A stretch of 64,000 nucleotides of DNA from Henckelia pumila (Eukaryota; Streptophyta; Magnoliopsida; Lamiales; Gesneriaceae): contig NC_133123.1 in NCBI RefSeq assembly GCF_033568475.1, positions 18,090,622 to 18,154,621 on the forward strand, written 5' to 3'. Under the pieces are notes generated by a model. That model saw only the letters and a list, made by a program, of their open reading frames with translations, made no database searches and was not told the DNA's origin. Within the stretch, counting starts at the first letter, position 1. Each line of letters opens with the position of its first letter. Below are positions 21,694 through 31,811 of the stretch, in pieces. Both the position numbers and the translations under genes were made by a program.

Positions 21694-22035
21694 GTGCTTT
21701 TGTCTTCACTCACACGCATCCTGAGAAACTTCCCAGGGGTCACCCATCCTATAATTTTCCCAAGTTAAGCACGCTTAACTTTGGAGTTCTTATGTGATGA
21801 GCTTCCGAAAAGAAGATGCACCTTCTTGATATGAGTAGTACATATGAAATCTTTTAAACCCTCCTCAACTATGTAGTCCCATACCTACACAGTCTCAGAA
21901 TTCCCTCTCATTCCGGCACGAGATCGGTTCATTCATGTCTCCCTCCGCCTAGAAGCCTACCAGGAGCCGCTCATTGTCCGTGCAACCTCTTGGCACCGGC
22001 GATCACTCCCCGCCTCCTCAGCCCCGGGCGTCACA
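21657..22035 (-). repeat. Cassandra 5' LTR
   Basis: 379 bp, TG to CA, adjacent on its left to the tRNA-iMet PBS (CTGATACCA on plus). The 5S-like segment is better conserved here (AAGTTAAGCACGCTTAAC on the plus strand). Confidence 0.88.
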
Positions 22036-22126
22036 TAAATCTTATATCATGATATATAAAATTTCAATCTTATAAATGAAATAAGTCAAACATATATGAA
22101 ATATAAAATATTGCACTACAAATACA

Positions 22127-22400
22127 CACTACAAAAAAAAATTAGGTATTTAGAATCGGTATTTCATCAACGGTTGATAAACCGATTTTAAAATTATAAC
22201 AATTACAACCGGTGTAGAAAAAACCGATCATGTACATTCTCTTTACATTGGATTTAAACACCGCTTCAAATAAGACTATCATCATCAGTTGTCTAACCGC
22301 TCCAACATTTTGATGCGGGTAAAACCCGCTTCTAAAGTTTGAAGCGTTCATTATTTCTCTTTATTTTATTTTTCATTTTCGCGGTTTTTATTTCACTTTA
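22127..22400 (+). mobile_element. CACTA-like element terminus
   Basis: CACTACAAAAAAAAATTAGG starts here and is followed by subterminal motifs of the type ACCG/CGGT (AATCGGTATTT, ATAAACCGATTTT, ACAACCGGTGTAG, AAACCGATC). This resembles an En/Spm end. No opposite terminus was found within the next few kb, so extent and completeness are unknown. Confidence 0.45.
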
Positions 22401-23280
22401 CCGCTTCATAAAAATTTCTCTTACCCTTAACGCCTCTCTCTTTGCTCTCTACTCAATAAATCTCCACCGAGATCTCTAGTCTCATGCTTCATAAAAAATG
22501 CTGAAATAGAGAAGAATTTATCCAACTTGAGGCCACCAACCAAGTAATATCTCTCTCTCTCTCTCTCTAGATTTCAGTAAGTGTTAATTGGCGGATTTAA
22601 GGTATTTTCGAACGTCATGCTGCTAATTTGATGTATCACGGTCAGGTTTTGATATAGAAAAGGAAATATGACTTGCTCGTGCGGATACAAATTTATTGAC
22701 TTTTTGTTTGATGTTTGTTGTTTAATTTGGTGTGACTTAGGGGTTCTTGCGAAGAGACGAGAGTATGTTGGGGATTATAAGGCAAAGATTTTCCTGCAAA
22801 GGCAATCTTGCTCATGTGGCAAAAATGGCAGTTTCTTTGTTCTTTGATTTGATTTTGTTATTGATTCAACTGTGTAATTGGTTTTTTTTGTGGGAAAGAG
22901 TTTGGATCAAGGGATTCGAGTGATTGCATCCAAGGTTTTTGTCTTCCTCGGCAAAGGAGGTAATAAATATTATATTTCTGTAATAATTTACCAGTTCTTG
23001 AATTTAATTATGATTAGTTCTTCTTGTTATGAGATTTGCCTCCTGCTTGGATACTAGGTAGCTGGATTTGGTTATAATGGATGTTCATGTGGTATTAGAA
23101 TTTGGTTGGGACATTATAACCTTTTCTTTTCTTTTCTTTTTTACTGTAATTAGATTTGAAATTTCTATTGATCCTTCACAATGATCTGTATCGTTTGTAT
23201 GGTGAAATTGCTTCTTGAATTGAGAAAAAGATCTTTGCTTGGATTTTCCTTCTCTAGGTTTTTTCATATACATGTTTGTG
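22401..23280. other. Non-repetitive-looking, mixed-composition segment downstream of the CACTA-like end
   Basis: It is less AT-rich than its surroundings, with a CT repeat (about 22552-22568) and intron-like stretches, but no ORF I recognise. It could be captured gene leader sequence inside the CACTA-like element. Confidence 0.3.
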
Positions 23281-23502
23281 AACATAATTTGCTTTGCGAC
23301 TCTAGTTTCCTTTGTGTTCCTCTGTGTTTGCGTGTCCACTTTTAAGCTATGTATTGTTAGATATTGTAGAATTTCTAAAAGTTCTAGTATAAACATAATT
23401 TACCTTGCGATTATGTTTCCTTTGTGTTCCTCTGTGTTTGTGTGCCTACTTTTAAGCTATGCATTGTTAGATATTGTAGAATTTATAAAAGTCCCAGTAG
23501 TT
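23281..23502. repeat. Tandem duplication, unit 111 bp
   Basis: The blocks from 23281 and from 23392 share AACATAATTT, TTTCCTTTGTGTTCCTCTG and ATTGTTAGATATTGTAGAAT with a handful of differences. Confidence 0.85.
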
Positions 23503-23639
23503 ACTCCCAATTAAAAGATAATTAGTTTGTAGTAGTTAACAATTAGAATGATAGATGATTAGTTTTAGGGCTGGTATATCGTACCAAAATACCGAATATT
23601 GAGATACCATACCAAATTTTTTTCGATATACAGGCATTT

Positions 23640-25020
23640 TGTAGTGACCCGCGTTGTGATCACTTACTAATCAAGAGCTTACACGTGCATTTAACTTAAT
23701 AAACAATAATCAGAAATAAACTACAAAAACTAAAATAACTAATACCAGCAAGATAAAACCTAGTGGTTGACCCCACAATCATGCCTTGGTCACCACCCAA
23801 TCTCCAAATCCCTAGGAAAATTACCTGCAACTGCCCCGTCGAATGGGGTGTTCAAAAACAACAGTACGAGGACGTGAACATAAAACGCTCAGTACGAGAG
23901 TATAAATATATAATATTACATGTGCATGTATGCAAGTGTACGGGTAATATGACTCGAGGTCAAGAATATATGATCGAGAACAGACTTGGGCCCTAGATAT
24001 ATAGCACGACGTGCCGTCGCTTCAGGAGGTGACCTATATACCCAACTTATGGTGTCCTGACATAAGTCTACGTGTCAAACCAATATTGGTGACCTGACAC
24101 GAGTTTATATGTCCAACCATCCACTGACAGGATAGAGTAAAAAACCTATTACAGGATATCACAAGGATACAAACTCAAGATGATAATGCATGCAGCATAA
24201 TAGCATGTCATAATGTATGCAGATAAAATCATGCCATATAAATCATGCAACACATAACACATGCATACTCAGTCAGGGTATCTCGAACAGTAATATTGTA
24301 CCTTTCTTAAGACAGGTCCTAGAAGCTCCCATCTATGTTCTAAACCTACCATGCAGCACTACAATACATAATAACCAGACATTATCTAACATGTCAAACA
24401 TCATCTATCATGCTCTAAAAGCCTTAATTAAACTATAACATACTCCATATTTTTTATAAGGAGCCAGAGCTATACCTTCATCCGTTGTTAGCCCGCTGAT
24501 GTCGAATTCCCCAGAGCTTGGGCACAGCCTTGCTACGATCCCTGGGCACCTCGCGCAAAGCTCCGCTTCTTGGTCACTACTATGGACACTGTCTGCTAAC
24601 TATAAAAATACTACTACCTACTCCAACTCTTAAAGAAAGAGTCCCAAAGCCCTTAAAATAGAGCCATTACGGGAGAGGAGAGGCTTGGAATGATTCGAAA
24701 ATGGCAAGATCCTCCCCTATTTATAGACACAGATCGGACGCTCCGATCCCACCAATGGACTGTCCGATCTGCATGCACCCGCCACGTGTCGCAATCCTAT
24801 CAACACATGTCTCAACAACTAATCGGACGCTCCGATCCCATGATCGGACACTCCGATCTCCTCCACGTGTCAGCTTCAATTCGACACTGCATTGGACGGT
24901 CCGATCTTTAGATCGGACTGCCCGATCCTGTCCGAGTACATTTTGCAATTTAGTCCCTTAGTCAATTCATTAATCATGTTTAAGTCCCTTAATCTTGTAA
25001 ATTGAAATCGGGATACTAAA
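23640..25020 (-). mobile_element. Solo LTR of the Tekay family
   Basis: It begins TGTAGTGACC like the LTRs at 2926 and 8873 and follows them along its length (for example TGCTCTAAAAGCCTTAA, GCTATACCTTC). It ends GGGATACTAAA where the others have GGGCTACTACA. Likely duplications are CATTT (23635-23639) and TATTT (25021-25025), one mismatch. Length 1,381 bp. No internal region is present, so it is a recombination product. TATA box at 24717-24726; G-boxes CACGTG at 24783-24788 and 24864-24869. Confidence 0.88.
24729..24930 (-). repeat. Palindromic repeat array in the solo LTR U3
   Basis: Units of the form GATCGGACGCTCCGATC, ATCGGACACTCCGATC, TTGGACGGTCCGATC and GATCGGACTGCCCGATC lie directly upstream of the TATA box. 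They have the same arms as the array at 3927-4215 but a different core. Confidence 0.75.
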
Positions 25021-25180
25021 TATTTTTTTGGTATACCAAATTTTTTTCGGTATCTGTACGGTATCAGTATGAATTTTTTCCATATCAAAATTTCAAAATT
25101 TCGGTATCGGTACTGGTATGAATATTTTTCATACCGGTATTTTTGGTACGGTATACCAAAAACCCACCCTTAATTAGTTT

Positions 25181-25477
25181 AGATAAGTTGAACTTGATAT
25201 ATTCCAGTGATATACATATCAATGCATACACAAGTGTAAAATTTCATTATTCAAGATCTTAAAGAAATGAATACTCTTCTTCTTACTCCTTGTATAGTTC
25301 ATTATTCTTTTTCACCCACTAATGGTTTCTTATCAATCTGTATGGATTCTTGAACACATATTTTGCATAATAGGTTTTAATGCTTTTAGATAACATCAAA
25401 CATTTTGGGCACTACACCTAGGATGGAATTCAAAAGTCACTCGCCAATGGAACTAGACTGTAATTAGACATAATTTA
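25181..25477. other. Spacer, nothing recognised
   Basis: No ORF or repeat boundary seen. Confidence 0.3.
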
Positions 25478-26738
25478 TGTTGAGCACTAAGTTTTGATGA
25501 TAACAAAATAATAAATCATTGTTGTAGATCTTGCTGCCTTTTCTATGTAAAACAAGTGTCGACTGCTTGATTTGTAGAACAGGTGTCGACCGCTTACTTT
25601 GAAAAAACAGGTGTCGACCGCTTGCGCTTGGCTAAAAGCTACTTTTCCGATCAACTACAAGTCATATCCCTCAATCTGTCACTAGCTCAAAGATCTATTC
25701 AACTGACTCTAATAAACTTTACTCGACCGCTCAAACATACAAGCTAGTACTTCTTAACGGTCCTAAGGAAATACTTCCAATACAAGGAAAAACACTCTTA
25801 TAGAGCCGCTTGTAACATTTATGAGCAACCAACAAGGAATGTTTGAAATTACTCTAAATGATTACTGAGGAATCTGAGCTCAGAACTTGTCTGCAACCGT
25901 TACCTCCTAAATTGAGAAAAAGTCAAATCATGCATTTATTGAAGACTCTACTTAACATATGAAGGACAACTGATATAGTACCTTTGCATTAATGATGTTG
26001 GAAGTTTCCATGCAAAAGACAACTGTCAATGGAAATACGCATTAATGGACGCAATAAAGACATTGAAACTCTACATACAAAGGTTGCTATAAATAGGAGA
26101 TTGCCCGAAGAGAAAATAAGAAGCTTACTCACTACAAATTGAAAGATCTCGCGCATACTTAAGCAATCTCCTTGAGCACTCGAAAACTATATATCTACAT
26201 TGCTCACACCAATCCTCACTTACCCAGAAAGCTATCTGATCTTATAGGATCACTCTAGGGTTTGGAAAGTTTGGATTTGCGAATTCAAACTTAATTAAAA
26301 GTGATATCAGTTTGATAAGAGATGTGAATCTTATTCTGATGAAATCTACGAGTTCCAAATTAGGTGGTGTATAAGTCCTGATTGTGTACTGAGTGTGTTA
26401 CAAGACGTTGTAATAGCCAAAGAATTCTAGTGGATTCCTTCCTATGTTGAAGAAGGGGAGACGTAGAAGGATTCAGCCTTCGAACTTTCATATATCTTGT
26501 GCTCTTTATCGTCATATTTACTGTTATATTTGTTTAGTCTCTTACAGTGGTTTAAGTCCATGTTTTTCATTGAAGTTGTTTGAACTTATTCCGCACTTCT
26601 AAATTGTTCAAATATCTTCAAAAATTGAGAAAATCGATTGAGTGGATTAATATTCATTAAGTCCTTTGTTTATTTTCAAGAATATTCTAAAAGTGTGTAT
26701 TCACCCCCTCCCCCTATACACACACCTGATCCCCAACA
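25478..26738 (+). repeat. 5' LTR of the copia element (1,261 bp)
   Basis: TGTTGAGCAC to CCCCAACA, followed after two bases by TGGTATCAGAGT, the initiator tRNA-Met PBS with one change. Inside are three copies of GTGTCGAC(T/C)GCTT at about 25557-25623. Confidence 0.82.
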
Positions 26739-26740
26739 AG

Positions 26741-26752
26741 TGGTATCAGAGT
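26741..26752 (+). other. Primer-binding site (initiator tRNA-Met)
   Basis: TGGTATCAGAGT, two bases inside the LTR. Confidence 0.85.
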
Positions 26753-26787
26753 GGGTTTTCTCAACTGCTGATACTTATACTGAAATC

Positions 26788-28343
26788 ATGATTTCATTTA
26801 AAAATATACCTATGTTTTCTAAAGAAGAATATGATGACTGGAAGATTTATATGTAGGAACATCTTGCAGCTCGGATGATGACATGTGGTATGTCGTCACC
26901 AACGGACTCATAAAGATTCTAAAAGCAAACACGGATATAGCAATATCCAGTGGTGAACCTCAAATAGTTGACAAACACAGATCTGAATAGAACACTAAGG
27001 ATAAGAAGAAAGCAAATCTGGACAACGTTGCCAAAGACATTCTCTATAAGACACTGGACAAGAACATGTTCAGTAAGATCAAAACTTGCTCCATTGCAAA
27101 GGAGATCTAGGAAAAGCTCACTCAAATGTGCGAGGAAAACGATCAAACCAAAGAGAACAAGCTCACAGTTGCCATCCAGAAATTTTACAACGCAAAAATG
27201 AAGCCAGGGGGAACCATGGTTGAATTTGACGAACGTTTTAGTAGTATTGTTTGTGAATTTATTACTCTGGGAAAATCATACTCTAACCGTGAAATTTCTT
27301 TGAAGGTAATGTGTGCTTTGCCTAGAGAATGAGACGTCAAAACAGTAGCTATGAGAGAATCCAAAGATCTGGGCAATATCAAACTTCATGACCTCTTCGC
27401 TGATCTTTAAGCACATGAGTTTGAACTCGGGATAAGAACAGAAGAGGAGCCTTCAACCTCTAACCCAACCAAAGCATTGACCACGACCGCTGCATGTCCA
27501 CCGGTCGAGGAGGCACCAAATAAGAAGATCACATAACAAATTAGCAATGAGACAATGTTTCTTTTAGTCAAGAAATTTGGTAAATTTTTATGCGCAAAAA
27601 TCAATCAAAATTTACAAAGCCTTATCACAAAAAGGACCACACAGACAATGGTCCTTCATGTTTCAACTGTGGCAAGTAAAGTCATTTAATTGCAGATTGT
27701 AATAAACCTAGAAATGATGAAAAGAGACAATTGGCCGAGAAAAAAAGAGGAAAATATGAGCGGAGATTCTTCAAGAAAATAAGAGATTAGAATGATCAGC
27801 GGAGGTTCTTCAAGAAAATAAGAGATTAGAAGGTGCTAGTTGCAGAAGACGGTAAAAGAAAATGGGCATATTCAGATTTAGAGCCTTCCAGTTCAGCAAG
27901 CTTATCAGAAAAAAGTGATGATGAAAAGGTACAGTGCTTCATGGACAACTCATAACCAGAACTAGAAGACTCTTCTGAAATCACACGAGATGAATAATAA
28001 TCACTGCACTTTACAAAAAGGCAAAAGAGTACCAGAAGCTCTCTAAGTCATTTGAGGAAGTAAAAGCAAAAAATTAAGCCTAGAAGATAATGAATCTAGC
28101 TGCTTGCAGCGAAAGAAACTTGATAGTCTTAAGGTAAAAACAAATCTGTTGGCTACGGAAAATGATAAGATGAGAAGAATGTTCCAAGCTACTCTCAAGG
28201 AGAATCAAAAGTTGTTTAAAACAATCAACGCTTGGAATCAGTATTTTGTGTCTCTAAGTAAGATGCATGAGAACCAAAAGCCAACATGTGATAAGACTGG
28301 TATAAGATTTGGACTCACAAGTGTGATAATTTGTTTCATTTGA
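26788..28343 (+). pseudogene. Copia Gag, decayed
   Basis: From the Met at 26788 the translation shows the gag entry NIPMFSKEEYDDWKIYM and then, after stops, a capsid-like (UBN2-type) stretch: ANLDNVAKDILYKTLDK, IQKFYNAKMKPGGTMVEFDERF, SYSNREISLKVMCALP. The zinc knuckle C-x2-C-x4-H-x4-C at about 27657-27700 (CFNCGK, then LIADC) contains a stop codon. A coiled-coil-like C-terminal region (LKVKTNLLATENDKMRRMF) ends at 28343. Many stops and frameshifts make it a pseudogene. Confidence 0.8.
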
Positions 28344-28347
28344 TATT

Positions 28348-29123
28348 TAACTCACAAGACACTATTATTAGACCTATAAGGTAGAAAAAAAAAATCAAAA
28401 CATGTTTATAAGCACTCAATCACTAACTCATACGTAAAAACAAAACTATATTGAAACCTTTATAATTAATTAAGCACATATATTAAAAAAATTCTATTTA
28501 ATTAATAAAAAATGAATTATCATATTTAGTCTTTTGAAATAACACCATTTTTTTTGTTAATATTTTCATCACAATTCTATGTCAGTATTTTAATCTTTAA
28601 ATATTTTATTATGATGTATATTTTATTTTTCTAAATAGTTTTTAAATAATGATTCAATACATTTATTTAGACACTTATATATTGTTTGGAATATATTGAT
28701 TTTAGATGTATATTGTATGCATGCAACACATATAATCATGATTATAAAAGTTCAAAAAATATATAAAACATGAATTAAACAGGAGATAAAAAAAATTGCT
28801 TGATTAAACAAAAACCAGAAAATAAAAACTAAATTATTGTCTATTACCTGTAAATTACTAATCTTGAATTCTGAAAATTGAAGATTGGCGAGAGTGGGAG
28901 GCTTTATTTAGTAAAAAATTAAAAAAAAACTAATGTTTGAATGAGCTACAATGGCTAGCTACAAAGTTAGTGGAGTAAAAAATGCAACATAAAGTAGACT
29001 AATAAAAATATTAAATGAGTTAAGTTGAATATAACTCAAATATATAAGTATCACAATTGGTGTAAAAAGTTCACTCATCTTATGTTGCATCACTGCAAAA
29101 TGTCAAAGTTCATAGACTGTACT
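28348..29123. other. AT-rich spacer
   Basis: No gene or defined repeat. Confidence 0.4.
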
Positions 29124-29515
29124 TGTGATGCCCGGCTGACAAGATGGTGCAGAGTATTTGTTGATACCAAGAGATTTTACGGAGCGGCTCCAGACAAGCT
29201 TCTAGGCAAAGGAGAACAAGAATGAACTGATTTTGTATCCGAATTAGAGCATTCTGAGACTGTGTAGGTATGAGACTGCACAATTGAGGATGTATTAAAA
29301 TATTTGATAGGTACTACTCATATCATCAAAGCACGTCTTTTTTTCGGGAGTTCATCATTTGAGAACTCTAAAGTTAAGCATGGTTCACTTGAGGCAACTA
29401 TGGGATGTGTGACCTTCTGAGAAGTTTCTCAAGATGTATGTGAGTGAGGACATAAGCATGTTGGAATGACCCGTGTTGATACAGTGGGGATAGTCATCGA
29501 ATATGGAGTGTTACA
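29124..29515 (+). mobile_element. Cassandra solo LTR, plus orientation
   Basis: TGTGATGCCC to GTGTTACA aligns throughout with the reverse complement of the Cassandra LTRs at 21158 and 21657 (shared: GAGACTGTGTAGGTATG, ACTACTCATATCA, AACTCTAAAGTTAAGC, TGAGTGAGGACATAAGCATG). Flanks GTACT (29119-29123) and GTAGT (29516-29520) are a duplication with one mismatch. The 5S-like box C has decayed (GGATGTGTGACC). The internal region is absent. Confidence 0.85.
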
Positions 29516-29842
29516 GTAGTGTATGATTGATTACCCAAAAAATTATATTGAAAAAATAACACAAATAACAAAAGACAAAAAAAAATTGTATTGAGATCTA
29601 GATAAGAAAAATAACAAAAAATGATACGATAAAAAAAGACATGACGAAAAATCAAGTAGTCCAAATTTTTTTAAAAAATAAACAAATATGTTTATTACAA
29701 AATCAAGATGATATTTAACATGAATTGTCAAAAGTTACAATATCATTGTCATCACATTTTGTACAGTTATCTATTTTTTTTTCCAAATTCTATTAGTCCA
29801 ACGTGTGTTTTCACGTGCAACGTATGTACATTGTTTCTAGTA

Positions 29843-29850
<8 letters not shown>
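29516..29850. other. AT-rich spacer
   Basis: Nothing recognised. Confidence 0.35.

Positions 29851-29922
<72 letters not shown>
29843..29922. repeat. (TG)n(TA)n microsatellite
   Basis: About 70 bases of pure TA repeat preceded by a short TG run. Confidence 0.95.
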
Positions 29923-29926
<4 letters not shown>

Positions 29927-30374
29927 GATCTTTTTGTTGCAATGAGAGCACGCCCAACATGCGAGGAAGACACACGAGGAAATGCGTCTTCCTCGCCCTT
30001 CCAAGGGGCGAGGATCACGTGCGAGGATGTGTGGTCTCCGCGCGGTGAAGCTCACAAAATTCAAATGATCATATTTCAAAATTCAGGCATTCTTCTATAA
30101 ATTAGCCTCAATACACCTCAAAAAATTCACAATTTCTTCCGCATGAATTTGAAAAACTCAATATTTTTCAACTTTCATTTAAAAATAAATTCATGAAAAA
30201 ATAATGATCTCAATACTTCTTCATCAAATACCTCTCAATTTATCGACGAGCAAATGTTGAGTTTTATATTCAACCAAAGTCAATTCTCCCAGAATCTCTT
30301 CGAAGTCTCGACTCCAATTTTTGAAATCACGTCTACTAAATTTAGAAGTAAATGGAAGATGATTGTTGTTGGTG

Positions 30375-31110
30375 ATGGCGTCAAAAGGGAAACGTTGGAC
30401 AAAGGTCGAAGATGAATGTCACGCAACGGCATGGTGCAACGCTTTCACCAATCCGAAACTCGATAATGATCAAAGCAACACTAGTTTATGGGGATTGGTT
30501 TGGAATGAAGATAATGATGAGTTGCCAAATGAATGGAAACTATGCTCACCAGACAACATGCGATTAAAAAAAAAAAAAAAGCGAACTTGAACTACTTAAC
30601 CAAAACGGATCTTTATTTGATATGAAGGGTATGAATATATAAAAATTTTCATTTAAATTTAACAGATTCCGAACCTTTTTTTTTTAGTATGCTCAAGTTC
30701 AGATGATGTACGAGTAATATGAATGGTATGAATACATAAAATTTTTCATTTAAATTTAACAGATTCCAAACCTTTTTTTTTAGTATGCTCAAGTTCAGAT
30801 GATGTACGAGTAAGATCATAATCATTCATGGTACGATGAGAACACTTTTTTTAGTGTTGAGGAATAAACCAAAATGGAAGATATGGTCATTCGAAAAAGT
30901 GATAGGAGGTTCGACGAATGCTACGAAGAAGTTGAAGAATATTGATGATGAATCCTCTCCATCTTACAATATGGAAAAGATGTTTGAAATTAGGATGATG
31001 GAGAGAAAAATGTTAAAGATCAAAGATTGACTGACATTCAAGGTCAATATTACACAAAGATGCAAGAACAAATTCTTCGAAAAAAAATTCAATCAGTAAT
31101 TTATTTCATT
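30375..31110 (+). pseudogene. Myb/SANT-like transposon-associated protein remnant
   Basis: The Met at 30375 opens ASKGKRWTKVEDECHATAWCNAFTNPKLDNDQSNTSLW as two overlapping parts of a Myb/SANT-like helix region. After a gap with a tandem duplication, a second fragment (30880-31110) reads GGSTNATKKLKN and MEKMFEIRMMERKMLKI. This resembles the second ORF of PIF/Harbinger elements, often annotated as GST-T3-like or NAM-associated proteins. Stops and missing middle parts make it a relic. The family assignment is tentative. Confidence 0.45.
30631..30824. repeat. Tandem duplication, unit 97 bp
   Basis: ATGAATA(T/C)AT, TTTCATTTAAATTTAACAG, ATTCC, and GTATGCTCAAGTTCAGATG recur with a 97-bp shift and very few differences. 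Confidence 0.85.
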
Positions 31111-31811
31111 TGTATTTCATTATATTTTAATTGTTATAAATTTTTAAATTTGGTGTACTTTTTTTTACCCATGTCTTTTTTTAGTTCGTGTATTTTTTTA
31201 CTTTGTGAGTTTTTCTATTTCAAGTTTTAAATTTTAATTATGTGTATTTTAATTTGTTATATTTATATGCAATTTTGTTATGTTTTAAAAAATAATTATT
31301 TAATTACATAAAAAAAAATATTTCAACATTATATCGCAACTGTAAGAACATACAATGAACTATCAACACTAACATCATAAGAGATCAAGTTATCAAAATC
31401 ACTATACCAATTCAATTTCCTAACATTGTTAAACGTGGTCTAGTAATCACAACTTACATCTTACCACCAAATATATAATATTAATTATCAGTATTTCCGA
31501 CGTCATTTTCATCGCAACGTAGCATCAAATAGGCATCCCTTTGCTAAATCATAGAATCGCATAACAAATATTCAAATGCAACACGATTTTAGCTATATAC
31601 AGATACACGACAACAAAAACTCCCTTGCATCCCATTTTCATCAGCACACCCTACCGTTTTACAGATTCTAATCAGTTCACCAGTCTTGCTGCATGAACAA
31701 GTCTTCCTTCGACCGAGTTTCCGATCATTCACGGGATCCTCTCCTCGTCGACTAGCTTGCTTCTTGTTTGATAACTTTCCGGCGAACTTAAAAGGAAGGC
31801 GGAAAGTGGAC
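31111..31811. other. AT-rich spacer and probable 3' UTR of the ARF gene
   Basis: No ORF of note. The final 200-300 bases next to 31812 are probably the transcribed 3' end of the minus-strand ARF gene. No poly-A signal was assigned. Confidence 0.4.

Larger units (their letters stand above)
21158..22035 (-). mobile_element. Cassandra-type TRIM, rearranged, with 5-bp TSD
   Basis: Two LTRs (21158-21537 and 21657-22035) start TGTAACGACCC and end GGGCGTCACA on the plus strand. Each contains a degenerate 5S rRNA-like segment in minus orientation (AAGTTAAGC, GGATGGGTGACC), the defining feature of Cassandra. TAAAT flanks both sides (21153-21157 and 22036-22040). Between the LTRs are a short purine-rich tract, a PBS, a 36-bp LTR fragment (21608-21643) and a second PBS-like copy. 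There is no coding capacity; TRIMs are mobilised in trans. Confidence 0.9.
23566..25172. mobile_element. hAT-type MITE with 8-bp TSD, split by a solo LTR
   Basis: Ends TAGGGCTGGTATATCGTACC (left) and, on the opposite strand, TAAGGGTGGG followed by GGTATACCGTACC (right) are flanked by a perfect ATTAGTTT at 23558-23565 and 25173-25180. The inside is made of GGTAT/ATACC motifs. Removing the LTR (23640-25020) leaves about 226 bp. The 8-bp duplication fits the hAT superfamily. Confidence 0.82.
25478..28347 (+). mobile_element. Ty1/copia element, 5' part only
   Basis: A 5' LTR (25478-26738), a PBS (26741-26752) and a decayed gag are present. Protease, integrase, RT and the 3' LTR are missing, so the element is truncated soon after gag. 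Its LTR end (GTATTCACCCCC before the final CCCCAACA) resembles the solo LTR at 39948-41892. Confidence 0.8.

Noticed and set aside
29708..30079. ORFs encoding long Tyr-Ile repeats
   Set aside because: Pure translation of the TA microsatellite.
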